In this document: piece by piece, positions 1 through 7,238 of the stretch
Numbering within the stretch: position 1 is the first letter of the stretch
Layout: each line of letters starts with the position of its first letter
Notes under the pieces: model-generated
Databases searched by the model: none
The model's input: the letters and a program-made list of their open reading frames with translations, nothing else
Told to the model about the DNA's origin: nothing
Position numbers and translations under genes: made by a program
Assembly: GCF_000284095.1 (NCBI RefSeq)
Contig: NC_017068.1
Coordinates: forward strand, 2,790,001-2,854,000
Length of the DNA: 64,000 nt
From: Selenomonas ruminantium subsp. lactilytica TAM6421
GTDB taxonomy: Bacteria > Bacillota > Negativicutes > Selenomonadales > Selenomonadaceae
Reading direction: 5' to 3'

Positions 1-195
1 CATCAGCAGGCAGCCAATCACCGATGAGAAGATCGTGGCAAAAACAGACAACTCCACCGGAATACCCGCATCAGCCAAAATCAGGGGATTGACAATTATG
101 ATATAAGAGATTGCGAAAAATGCCGTAATCCCGGCCACAATCTCCCGCTGCCAGACCTTAGGATGACTCAGGGCATGACCAAACAAATTCCGCAT
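1..195 (-). CDS. NCS2-family purine/uracil permease (N-terminal part only)
   Basis: The reading frame starts with ATG at 193-195 and runs off the left edge, giving 65 residues. They contain GITAFFAISYIIIVNP, the first membrane segment typical of the AzgA/GuaP branch of NCS2 nucleobase permeases, preceded by a short cytoplasmic HPKVWQRE segment. Family members are inner membrane symporters importing adenine, guanine or hypoxanthine. A purine-rich AGGGAGAG ribosome site lies just upstream of the start. The gene is divergent from the Crp/Fnr regulator, so the two share the 196-358 intergenic region. The exact substrate cannot be read from this fragment. Confidence 0.8.
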   Translation of the reverse strand, partial: MRNLFGHALSHPKVWQREIVAGITAFFAISYIIIVNPLILADAGIPVELSVFATIFSSVIGCLLM

Positions 196-254
196 GCTTC
201 GCACTCTCCCTTCATTGTTTATCATTTCATAAACATTGTACCCATTTGCCCGCT

Positions 255-315
255 AAAAAAAAAGGACATTCGTCCAAAATATGTCCTTTTTTTCCGCAAA
301 GAAATGCTTTATAAT
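255..315 (+). promoter_or_regulatory. Candidate crp/fnr promoter with a large palindrome upstream
   Basis: AAAGGACAT (261-269) and ATGTCCTTT (281-289) form a perfect inverted repeat centred near 275. A TATAAT box lies at 310-315, so the palindrome is centred about 47 bases before the expected start site, where Crp/Fnr dimers commonly bind. On the minus strand the same hairpin is followed by nine T, so it could instead act as a terminator in the leader of the divergent permease gene. Operator function is inference. Confidence 0.4.
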
Positions 316-358
316 AAATGGATACATTTTCCCATTCACGACAGAAAGGATTTCGACT

Positions 359-1009
359 ATGGAATTAGACTTCATCCTGGCCCATATGCCAGAAGAAATA
401 CGGCGGCAGACCACCCACAAGACCTATATGAGCGGCGAAACCATCGTGCGCAAGGGCGAAGATGCCAAGCATGTCTACCTCATAACCAAGGGCAGCACCC
501 GCGTCAGCAACGAATTCGCCAGCGGCCAGCGCTACACCTTCGCCGCCTTAGGCGAAGCCGACATCATCGGCGATCTGGATGTATTGGCTGGCAAAAGCGT
601 CTACGCCGCCACCAATGAAGCAGACAGCACCTGCGAAGTCATCGCCATGCGGGCCGAAACCTTCATCCAATGGATGCATCTGGATAACGAATTTGCCGTG
701 GCCGTAGCCCGCATGCTGGCCGCAAAAATGTATCCCACCTCCAACGAAGCCGGCCGCATCAAATTCCTGCCCAGCCTCGAACGCCTCCATAGCTACCTCT
801 TGAAGCGTCTTGGTGATATCGAAACCGACCTCTTCATCCTGCACACCAGCCGCCAGCAGATTGCCGACGACATCGGCACCAGCGTAAAAACCGTCAACCG
901 CGGCGTGCTGAAACTGAAAGAAGCCGGCCTCATCACCCTGTTCCACGGCAAGATCACCATCAACAAAGAACAGCAACAGGCCCTGAAAGACGCCCAGGTC
1001 GAAGAATAA
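359..1009 (+). CDS. Crp/Fnr-family transcriptional regulator
   Basis: A 216-residue protein of usual family length. Residues 1 to about 115 form a cyclic-nucleotide-binding-type beta-roll (KHVYLITKGSTRV, GEADIIGDLDVLAGK). A helical linker follows, then a C-terminal winged helix with the recognition stretch QQIADDIGTSVKTVNR near residue 160-175. There is no N-terminal cysteine cluster of the Fnr iron-sulphur type, so the effector is unknown. The ATG at 359 was chosen because a GAAAGGA ribosome site sits about ten bases before it and because the frame upstream encodes no domain. The nearby palindrome may be its own operator. It is divergent from the NCS2 permease, which could be a target. Confidence 0.85.
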   Translation: MELDFILAHMPEEIRRQTTHKTYMSGETIVRKGEDAKHVYLITKGSTRVSNEFASGQRYTFAALGEADIIGDLDVLAGKSVYAATNEADSTCEVIAMRAETFIQWMHLDNEFAVAVARMLAAKMYPTSNEAGRIKFLPSLERLHSYLLKRLGDIETDLFILHTSRQQIADDIGTSVKTVNRGVLKLKEAGLITLFHGKITINKEQQQALKDAQVEE

Positions 1010-1013
1010 AGCA

Positions 1014-1050
1014 CACAAAAAACGGGAACCTTTCCGAAGAAAGGTTCCCG
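1014..1050 (-). terminator. Intrinsic terminator of the tRNA-Val pair
   Basis: GGGAACCTTTC / GAAAGGTTCCC forms an 11-bp stem with a CGAA-type loop (1023-1050). It is followed on the minus strand by a run of six T. It lies just downstream of the two leftward tRNA genes and between their 3' end and the convergent regulator gene. Confidence 0.8.
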
Positions 1051-1064
1051 TAAACTATGCAATC

Positions 1065-1141
1065 TGGTGCTCGCCGAGGGATTCGAACCCCCGACCCCCT
1101 CCATGTGACGGAGATGCTCTAGCCAACTGAGCTAGGCGAGC
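1065..1141 (-). tRNA. tRNA-Val (anticodon CAC)
   Basis: A 77-base cloverleaf. The acceptor arms GCTCGCC/GGCGAGC are followed by discriminator A and an encoded CCA. The D arm is GCTCAGTTGGCTAGAGC. The anticodon stem TCTCC/GGAGG encloses the loop GTCACAT, which places CAC at 34-36 after U33. The T arm contains GGTTCGAATCC. A35, C36 and discriminator A73 fit valine identity. Base 32 is G, which is unusual, but no other seven-base loop fits the stem. Confidence 0.9.
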
Positions 1142-1145
1142 AACA

Positions 1146-1222
1146 TGGTGGGGTTAACAGAATTCGAATCTGTGACCTCCTCGATGTCAACGAGACACTC
1201 TAACCAACTGAGCTATAACCCC
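1146..1222 (-). tRNA. tRNA-Val (anticodon GAC)
   Basis: A 77-base cloverleaf. The acceptor arms are GGGGTTA/TAACCCC, with discriminator A and an encoded CCA. The anticodon stem TCTCG/CGAGG holds the loop TTGACAT, giving GAC. It is transcribed ahead of the CAC tRNA with a four-base gap, so the pair is one transcript. Together they read GUC/GUU and GUG valine codons. Confidence 0.93.
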
Positions 1223-1248
1223 ATGTCATATATCTAACGACAGGACTT

Positions 1249-1277
1249 AGTATAACACAATGAGTGCCTCGTTGCAA
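1249..1277 (-). promoter_or_regulatory. Sigma-70-type promoter of the tRNA-Val operon
   Basis: On the minus strand TTGCAA (1272-1277) is separated by exactly 17 bases from TATACT (1249-1254). The -10 box lies about 27 bases before the first tRNA, as expected for a stable-RNA promoter. Confidence 0.75.
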
Positions 1278-1356
1278 TAGGGAAGGTCTTAATTTCTTAA
1301 AAATTATTGCCAGTCCCATCAGACATAGCGAATAAATGCCGCTGTCTATGCCATTC

Positions 1357-1529
1357 TCATTGCAATCCCGAAGCATTTTCCACCAACGTGGTCTTCCCCG
1401 TAGCGCTCTGTCCGCGAATAACGGTCACATCAAGCCGGATTTTAAACTGCAATCGTCGGCTGTTTATCACAAGATCATAGCTGCCACGCAAATCTCTCAC
1501 CCAATCTTGTACAGCGTAAGAATCTTCAT
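1357..1529 (-). pseudogene. Remnant of a P-loop ATPase gene
   Basis: Between the tRNA promoter and the HEPN gene the minus strand reads, without a start codon, about 57 residues. They include YAVQDWVRDLRGSYDLV and then VTVIRGQSATGKTTLV, a clear Walker A motif, and a TGA at 1357-1359 follows soon after. The fragment lacks Walker B and all later motifs. It abuts the stop codon of the HEPN gene, so the toxin-antitoxin pair or another rearrangement may have cut an older AAA-type gene. The parent family cannot be named with confidence. Confidence 0.6.
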
Positions 1530-1934
1530 TTACAAATCATTTATAGAACTGCCATATAATTTTTTTATACTCTTTTCCATTTTTTGAAACTCCGGTATAT
1601 ATCTATTCATGATAACATACACTAATTCATTTGCCTTTTTTCCATCATATATATGCGTTAAATCATTTCTTTGATCCAACATTTCCAACCATATATCTTC
1701 ATCAAAAAAATCATAGATTTTATAGGCCTCTTTTATAATAGTCCTGGGCGAACCAGATGCTGCAATAGGACGACCTTCATATTTGATCAATTCCTTAATC
1801 AACTTCCAGCCCAACTCAAACTGCACAAAAAACTTATCAATGATTCCACTAATTATAAATTCATTTTGCAAATCTTGCTCTGATGCTTTTGATAATATAT
1901 GCAAATTACTACAAAAATTATCATACTTTTTCAT
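1530..1934 (-). CDS. HEPN-domain protein of an MNT/HEPN toxin-antitoxin pair (HI0074-like)
   Basis: A 134-residue helical protein of the nucleotidyltransferase substrate-binding (HI0074) family. It carries the HEPN ribonuclease signature R-x4-H at R89-H94 (RNDLTH), plus conserved GWKLIKELI and SPRTIIKEA helices. In known MNT/HEPN systems the HEPN protein is an RNase toxin or substrate-binding partner, and the neighbouring nucleotidyltransferase neutralises it by AMPylation. It is translated after, and overlaps by 14 bases, the upstream nucleotidyltransferase gene, the arrangement of an obligate pair. The gene is AT-rich compared with the regulator upstream, consistent with transfer. Confidence 0.8.
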   Translation of the reverse strand: MKKYDNFCSNLHILSKASEQDLQNEFIISGIIDKFFVQFELGWKLIKELIKYEGRPIAASGSPRTIIKEAYKIYDFFDEDIWLEMLDQRNDLTHIYDGKKANELVYVIMNRYIPEFQKMEKSIKKLYGSSINDL

Positions 1935-2217
1935 ATATAATAACTCCGTCTCTTTTTATTTCGCTTTTTAATTCATCCGATACCTTTTCATCCATATCAA
2001 CAATATCAAAAGTCAAAAGTGTCCATACCTTCTCATCAACATCAAAAGCGAAATTGGTAAAATCACGGCATCCATATACAGCTATATCCACATCGCTTTT
2101 CTCAGCACTATCTTCTCTTGCACGAGAACCGAATAATAAAATTTTTTTCACATCATATTGTCGGGCCAATTTAATCAAATCTGTTTTAATTTTTTCAGGC
2201 AAATCCATATTTGGCAC
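1921..2217 (-). CDS. MNT-type nucleotidyltransferase antitoxin (HI0073-like)
   Basis: A 98-residue minimal nucleotidyltransferase. The catalytic loop GSRARED is at residues 30-36, followed by paired aspartates D42 and D44 (SDVDIAV), the metal-binding residues of the polymerase-beta fold. This is the first gene of the MNT/HEPN pair and overlaps its partner by 14 bases. Members of this group transfer AMP to the HEPN toxin and thereby silence it. All catalytic positions visible here are intact, so an active antitoxin is expected. Confidence 0.82.
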   Translation of the reverse strand: MPNMDLPEKIKTDLIKLARQYDVKKILLFGSRAREDSAEKSDVDIAVYGCRDFTNFAFDVDEKVWTLLTFDIVDMDEKVSDELKSEIKRDGVIIYEKV

Positions 2218-2544
2218 CTCACAACCAATTATCTTCGATATTCTTTTGCAGCTTCAGAAACATCGGCAAGAATCGTTCCTGCGCATCTTTGATTCCCCAC
2301 AATCGCCTTTAGATTAGCCAGTGATTTGAAAAATTCAAATCACATTTGTTATATTTTTCATTAATTCATCATAGAATTCCCTCACGTCATTTTCCTGTAT
2401 AGTCACTCTATCTTGCAGACGCTATAAAAATCGGATTCACTAATTAATTAGCAGTTTGAAAACTGCAATATTTGAATTATTCATCTACTGGTGAATAGTT
2501 TCCCATAATGCTATGTTTATAACCAAACTCAACAAATAATGTTA
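2218..2544. other. Intergenic AT-rich stretch with decayed coding fragments
   Basis: No intact gene. On the minus strand two short frames resemble coding remnants: one ending EFYDELMKNITNVI before a TGA near 2335, and one reading GIKDAQERFLPMFLKLQ that stops near 2230. Neither has a start or a recognisable domain. Small palindromes occur at 2324-2340 (ATTTGAAAAATTCAAAT) and 2451-2466 (GCAGTTTGAAAACTGC). The stretch separates the MNT/HEPN pair from the IS607 element. Confidence 0.4.
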
Positions 2545-2549
2545 AAGTT

Positions 2550-2680
2550 TTTTATAAACTTTGTTGCTCATTAACTGCTCTCGACAAGCCGAGTAAGGGC
2601 AAGCCCTCACCAAGCAAGCGGTCTACGCAGCAACTACCACAACTGGACGTAGCACTACGCCCTCTACCCCGTCTGCCGAA
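2550..2680 (-). ncRNA. Candidate omega (guide) RNA at the right end of the IS607 element
   Basis: Overlapping and following the 3' end of tnpB, the minus strand folds into two compact hairpins: AGGGC-TT-GCCCT and CTCG-GCTTGT-CGAG. Then comes AGCAGTTAATGAGC and an AAAGTTT/AAACTTT stem near 2545-2563. TnpB nucleases use an RNA from exactly this place, with the guide supplied by DNA just outside the transposon end. The limits are estimated and the guide boundary was not determined. Confidence 0.45.
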
Positions 2681-3891
2681 ACATTCGGGAATACTTTCCT
2701 CAGGATCTGAAACGCTCCATTGACATCAGCGTTTATCAACCTGCCAGTATTGGACTTAAAAAGCCCACGATGAACTCGTCTGTTCTTGTCATAGTTTTTC
2801 TTGCCTGGTTCTTCTCCATCCAGAAATGATGTACCGCTCGTATAACTCTCCTCGGTGAGGACGACTGCTATGCCTTTCTCCTTAGCTTTGTACTCTATCA
2901 TCCGGATCAGTCGTGCGAAAGGAAGCTGGACAAAATGCTGGTTCACCCGTTTGGACAGGCGGCTCTCCTGCTTCCATTCCTTGTTCTTGCCTATGACAAT
3001 AGTTGAGATGTCCTGCTGGACACATTCCTTGATTATCAGTTTACTCGCCTTGTGCATGTAATCGTCTATGCGGCGATTCCTCTTGGCGGTCAGCCTGTCG
3101 ATTCGTGCCGAGGAATATCTGCCGGAGGTCATCCTGCAGACGCTTTTCCAGTAGGCAAGTTCTTTATTGTAGAACTGATTTACAGATTTGGGGACTTTGC
3201 CATTCACGATCAGCGGCGCGGCTCCTGTATTGGCTGCCATCGTCAGCAGGTTGTCCACGCCTATGTCAATGCCCGCATACCTGCCGTTCTCATTCATCTG
3301 CGGCACGGGCTTTATGGTGTAGACAATCTCCATGATAATGTATGCGCCGCTAGGAACGAACCTTACCTGCTGGAATGTATCAAATTTCCTGCCAGTATCT
3401 TGGTGATTGACAAATTTTGGCACAACATGGAAGCCTCTGAATGTTTTCGGAAAACGAATCTCACCATTCACCAGCTTGCAGTTTTGGTTTGTCATGACGA
3501 GAATGAATTGGCCATTCTTTTCTTTGTATTTTGGTAGTTTAGGCCGTCCGAGATATTTTTCCTTATGTTGCTTCCAATCGTTGATGGCGGCAAAGAAAGA
3601 TTTCCAGTTCTTGTCGAGCAGGCGAAGCACCTGTTGAGCTGATTGGGCTGTGGGCATAGCTCTGTAATCGGGATATTCCAGGTCATGCTTTAGAATTTGA
3701 TCAAGCTCCTTATATCTAGTCCAATAGCCATCTTTGATGAACCTGCTGCGGACAATGTAATTGGCATGATTATAAAGATTCTTGGCCCTGTGGCAGAAAT
3801 CTCCAATCAGGGAAAAACAAGGGGAGGACGGACGAATAAGATGCTTCTCTACGCGAGTCAGCGATTCATTATCCTTCATCGACATCGTCAA
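2623..3891 (-). CDS. tnpB: TnpB RNA-guided endonuclease of IS607 type
   Basis: A 422-residue TnpB with an N-terminal OrfB-type helical domain and a split RuvC nuclease. The catalytic acids are visible at D209 (YAGIDIGVDNL), E348 (LTEESYTSGTSF) and D389 (LINADVNGAFQIL). The usual CxxC zinc ribbon between motifs II and III is absent; GTSFLDGEEPGKK is found instead, as in a zinc-less TnpB branch. TnpB proteins cut DNA next to a transposon-associated motif using an omega RNA, and favour retention of the element. The gene starts inside tnpA by a 23-base overlap. The first residues are uncertain because several in-frame ATG codons occur (MTMSMKD). Confidence 0.85.
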   Translation of the reverse strand: MTMSMKDNESLTRVEKHLIRPSSPCFSLIGDFCHRAKNLYNHANYIVRSRFIKDGYWTRYKELDQILKHDLEYPDYRAMPTAQSAQQVLRLLDKNWKSFFAAINDWKQHKEKYLGRPKLPKYKEKNGQFILVMTNQNCKLVNGEIRFPKTFRGFHVVPKFVNHQDTGRKFDTFQQVRFVPSGAYIIMEIVYTIKPVPQMNENGRYAGIDIGVDNLLTMAANTGAAPLIVNGKVPKSVNQFYNKELAYWKSVCRMTSGRYSSARIDRLTAKRNRRIDDYMHKASKLIIKECVQQDISTIVIGKNKEWKQESRLSKRVNQHFVQLPFARLIRMIEYKAKEKGIAVVLTEESYTSGTSFLDGEEPGKKNYDKNRRVHRGLFKSNTGRLINADVNGAFQILRKVFPNVSADGVEGVVLRPVVVVAA

Positions 3892-4471
3892 CCGCCTCCT
3901 TGATTTTCTTGAGCCTCCTGCGACTGGAATACAGTTTCATAGAATAGCAGTGCAGGAGATTCTCAATCTCCTCAAACACTTCCTGTGTGTCCAGCTTCAC
4001 GGAGCCAACCTCGCTCATGACCACTATTTCGCAGTTGTACTTCTGGAACAGGTGATGGAAAAGTTCAAATCCCACGCGGGAAAGTCTATCTTTATAGGTA
4101 ACCACCACTCTCTCAACATGGCCTTCAAGGACTTCATCCAGCATCTCGAAAAAATCTTTGCGCTTCTCAAAACTTATCCCGCTGGCAATATCGGAATATA
4201 TGCCTGAAATGGTGTAGCCATTGGAAAAACAGAACTGCTTCAATAAGGAAATCTGATTTTCAAGGTCTGGCTTCTGCTTGGCTGTCGATACACGAGCGTA
4301 AATAAATGTTTTCCGCTTCATGTCCTTATTCAAAAAGCCGTACACATCTTCTTCATTGTAGTCATAACGCTTGTTGGGCAGGACAGTCACTCGGATTATG
4401 CCAGTTTTGACATACTTGGTCAGTGTAGGGCGTGTTATTCCAAGGACACGGAGCACATCTTTGGCTAACAT
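3869..4471 (-). CDS. tnpA: IS607-family serine recombinase (transposase)
   Basis: 200 residues. Residues 1-50 are a MerR-like helix-turn-helix (MLAKDVLRVLGITRPTLTKY). Residues 55-200 are a resolvase-type catalytic domain with the nucleophile S62 in YARVSTAKQ and the conserved DRLSR arginine motif. IS607 recombinases place their DNA-binding domain at the N-terminus, the reverse of classical resolvases. The order matches that here. The protein catalyses excision and integration of the element. All catalytic residues seen are intact. Confidence 0.9.
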   Translation of the reverse strand: MLAKDVLRVLGITRPTLTKYVKTGIIRVTVLPNKRYDYNEEDVYGFLNKDMKRKTFIYARVSTAKQKPDLENQISLLKQFCFSNGYTISGIYSDIASGISFEKRKDFFEMLDEVLEGHVERVVVTYKDRLSRVGFELFHHLFQKYNCEIVVMSEVGSVKLDTQEVFEEIENLLHCYSMKLYSSRRRLKKIKEAVDDVDEG

Positions 4472-4567
4472 GATACAATCCTCCTTCCTTGGCTTGATTA
4501 TACCATATATTATATAAAATATGAATTTTAATTTAATATTTTTAATGAATCATTACACTATATAAAA

Positions 4568-5470
4568 TCACTTACATAAAAATCCTATATTATCTCTTAT
4601 TGCATTATCTATCTCATCCAGCAATGCATATCTTTTACGATAATTAGCTCGTTTTCTAGTAGGAACTTCTTCCATAGTTTTGCGATATTCTGTCAAAGGC
4701 AACTCATAGAAACGCTTATCTTTACAAGGAATCCCACCTGACTCTGCCCAAAAGTCACTAAAGCTGTTCTTCAACTTGCGATCGGTACGTATATGATTCA
4801 TAGCGTAATAACCGTAATTTGTCACAGCATAGATATGTTTTAAGCCAAGAGCTTTTGCAACCTCTTGTGTAGCATGCAAAATCAAATTTTTGGTACGATA
4901 AGCATGACACCGTTTCGTTAATTGCTTAATAACTTCGCGGGCATTTTCCATGTTAGGCCCTTGCATTGCCCCAATCCACAAAGACCACTCTCCACTCTTA
5001 TCTGGCGCTATCCAAAACATGATCTGATATAATATACCACTATCAGCAGCCACCAGTCTAATAGAAAGTAATCCTTCTTTGCGTTGTCCTGGATGATACA
5101 TCAACTCTAAATGAAGAGTCTCTCCGTCATCAGAAGATTCCCAAAGAATTTTTTCCTTTTTCGAATACAAGTCAATAATCTCGTTTTCTTTGAGATTATC
5201 AATCAAAAACATCATATGTTTCTCGACTAGATCTGCCCGCTCCTCAAAGGTTGATTTATTATAAAAAAAAGCTCTCGTAGGCTGCTCATATACAAACGGA
5301 TATATATCAGCAATTTTAGCCAGCAACTCACTGCTGACAAAAAATTTTTCCAACCGCTTCATGCGCAACGGATGAAGCATGCAGCGCCCCCGAAAAACTA
5401 TATAGCGCCGAAACTCACGAGGATTATCCAAATTATATATTTTTTTTCCTATTTTACCAAAATCTAACAT
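4568..5470 (-). CDS. DUF535 (VirK/YbjX-like) protein
   Basis: A 300-residue soluble protein of the DUF535/VirK family. Recognisable blocks are SLWIGAMQGPNMENAREVI, LTKRCHAYRTKNLILHA, VTNYGYYAMNHIR and the C-terminal RKRANYRKRYALLDEID. Family members in enterobacteria (VirK, YbjX) are linked to outer-membrane or virulence protein function and antimicrobial peptide resistance, but the biochemical activity is unknown. Here the gene closes a leftward AT-rich run that includes a membrane protein and two glycosyltransferases, which suggests a cell-surface role. The length matches the family norm. No signal peptide is seen. Confidence 0.8.
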   Translation of the reverse strand: MLDFGKIGKKIYNLDNPREFRRYIVFRGRCMLHPLRMKRLEKFFVSSELLAKIADIYPFVYEQPTRAFFYNKSTFEERADLVEKHMMFLIDNLKENEIIDLYSKKEKILWESSDDGETLHLELMYHPGQRKEGLLSIRLVAADSGILYQIMFWIAPDKSGEWSLWIGAMQGPNMENAREVIKQLTKRCHAYRTKNLILHATQEVAKALGLKHIYAVTNYGYYAMNHIRTDRKLKNSFSDFWAESGGIPCKDKRFYELPLTEYRKTMEEVPTRKRANYRKRYALLDEIDNAIRDNIGFLCK

Positions 5471-5506
5471 AACAACCTCTTATCAGTATGAAAATTCTTC
5501 TAAATT

Positions 5507-6163
5507 TCAATTTCTTAACGCATATATGTCACTAACTACACTTTTTCTAATTTGCAATCCCGAAAAATTAATTATCCATCCTAAAAACAATATTATAAAT
5601 ATCTCCAAAACCACGCCACATAGATATATTAATAATTCATCACCTATTGATAAACTATCAAAAATATGATTTAACAACGTATCATATCCCAAGCCAGTAG
5701 CAGTAAAAACCAAGGTTATAGCCCCCAAAAAGAGCTTCATAGCCCACTTAATTATTTCGTATAGCATTGGCAAAAAAGTATTATCGACTTCATATATCGA
5801 TAATTCACGTTTCAATTGATATGTACGCCATCTTTTAAAATGATTCTTCTCCCTTTCATAATATAATCTTCTATTTCTAGCAGTTCCCAGTCTATTATTA
5901 TACACATATATAATATATGCACAAAATATAAACAAGCCCACAAAGAGTGACTTTAAAATATGTATAACTCCATATGACTTCATCTCACTAATAGATACCA
6001 TTACTGTCAATCCAGCAAAAATTACACATAAAATCAACAGTATAATTATACATTTATAATTTCTTTTCATTGTTTTACAACTAATTTCATTTCTAAATTG
6101 TCTACTGTATTCATTTTTTGTTATAATGATCAGTAATTCTAAAAAAACTAACAGTGACAGCAT
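5507..6163 (-). CDS. Membrane protein of unknown function
   Basis: 218 residues with about five hydrophobic segments, near residues 1-14, 38-58, 66-90, 140-160 and 180-200. Between the third and fourth lies a basic, aromatic cytoplasmic stretch (RRLYYEREKNHFKRWRTYQ). No family was recognised. The gene abuts the GT4 glycosyltransferase with a one-base gap, so it is almost certainly cotranscribed and may act in glycan export or modification. Base composition is strongly AT-rich like its neighbours on either side, unlike the ugd genes further upstream. Confidence 0.6.
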   Translation of the reverse strand: MLSLLVFLELLIIITKNEYSRQFRNEISCKTMKRNYKCIIILLILCVIFAGLTVMVSISEMKSYGVIHILKSLFVGLFIFCAYIIYVYNNRLGTARNRRLYYEREKNHFKRWRTYQLKRELSIYEVDNTFLPMLYEIIKWAMKLFLGAITLVFTATGLGYDTLLNHIFDSLSIGDELLIYLCGVVLEIFIILFLGWIINFSGLQIRKSVVSDIYALRN

Positions 6164-6164
6164 C

Positions 6165-7238
6165 CTATACCCTTTCCACTATTCTTGTATAAATCATATT
6201 CATATTAGCCATCCACTTACTCATAGTAAAGTTATCATATATTTTTTTCTTAGCTTTCTTTCCCATCTCATTGCATAATATATTATCACTTCTTAGCAGT
6301 CGTAATTTTTCTGCTATTTCATCTGCGCTACCGGGCTTTACCAGAATTCCATCTACATTATCATCAATAATTTCTATCTGCGCACCATTATTAGAAGCAA
6401 TCACTGGTTTGCCATGATACATCGCCTCACAAATGGACAAGCCAAAGGCCTCTCTAACTATCGATGGACACACCATCACATCTACATCGTCATAAAACGA
6501 GTCCATATCGCTAACATATCCCAGCCATTCTATATTGTCACATTTTTTTCCGCTAAGATACCTTTTTATTTTTTGAGCGTATTCTGTATTATCATCACCA
6601 GCAATTTTTAACACACTTCCATGATCCGCCATCTGCATAAACGCATCGATCAGATATAGCAAGCCTTTATTTTCAACTATCCGCCCTGCATAACCAACAA
6701 CAAAGTCATTCGCATCTTTCTTGCGCTGAATAACGGCATGAGCATCAGTTTTTTCTACGCCATTATAAACCACATATGTTTTTTGCTTCATCCAGTCTGG
6801 CATATCCAGTTCCTGACACTTTTTTACCAGATTAGACACGCATATAAATGCATCTATCCTTTTGTAAATAATCTTATGAATAATATCTTTTTTATTTCTT
6901 ATCGCATTATGTCTATATGCAATAAGTTTTACAGGCATCCCTATTATAGCCAGTATTATTAATGGAATTACTCTTCCTGTATGTGTATGTACAACTTGTA
7001 TATCATTCTTTTGTATAAAACTTCTCAACCCCTTGATAAATCCCCATAGATTTATCCACTTTACCTTCAAAGAACATACAGTGCCAACCTGTTCAAACAT
7101 TGGCCGCAATACTTTTTCATTACCATCTATTACAACATAAACACCATATCCATTTTTTTTTAGTGTTTTGCACATTGACAAAGCGGCTGTTTCACCACCG
7201 CCCCATACTTTTGCTGATACTATGTGCAAAACATTCAT
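6165..7238 (-). CDS. Glycosyltransferase, family GT4
   Basis: 357 residues with the GT-B fold of GT4. The N-terminal domain has the donor-side loop AKVWGGGETAALSM, a central FICVSNLVKK serine motif, then YNGVEK, GYAGRIVENKGLLYLI and the C-terminal AFGLSICEAMYHGKPVIA with the catalytic glutamate pair. GT4 enzymes transfer a sugar from a nucleotide donor with retention of configuration, at the inner face of the membrane for surface glycans. The start overlaps the end of the upstream GT17 gene by four bases. Donor and acceptor are unknown. Confidence 0.88.
   Translation of the reverse strand: MNVLHIVSAKVWGGGETAALSMCKTLKKNGYGVYVVIDGNEKVLRPMFEQVGTVCSLKVKWINLWGFIKGLRSFIQKNDIQVVHTHTGRVIPLIILAIIGMPVKLIAYRHNAIRNKKDIIHKIIYKRIDAFICVSNLVKKCQELDMPDWMKQKTYVVYNGVEKTDAHAVIQRKKDANDFVVGYAGRIVENKGLLYLIDAFMQMADHGSVLKIAGDDNTEYAQKIKRYLSGKKCDNIEWLGYVSDMDSFYDDVDVMVCPSIVREAFGLSICEAMYHGKPVIASNNGAQIEIIDDNVDGILVKPGSADEIAEKLRLLRSDNILCNEMGKKAKKKIYDNFTMSKWMANMNMIYTRIVERV

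Larger units (their letters stand above)
2545..4560 (-). mobile_element. IS607-family insertion sequence (tnpA + tnpB)
   Basis: A serine-recombinase tnpA and a tnpB overlap by 23 bases in the order tnpA-tnpB on the minus strand, the defining layout of IS607 elements. Such elements have no terminal inverted repeats and make no target duplication, so the ends given are approximate. Structured RNA-like sequence follows tnpB, and AT-rich sequence precedes tnpA. Both proteins appear full length, so the element may be active. Confidence 0.75.

Noticed and set aside
255-358. Purine riboswitch in the leader of the NCS2 permease
   Set aside because: A hairpin with T run exists on the minus strand, but no aptamer of the required size and conserved core fits upstream of it before the divergent gene.
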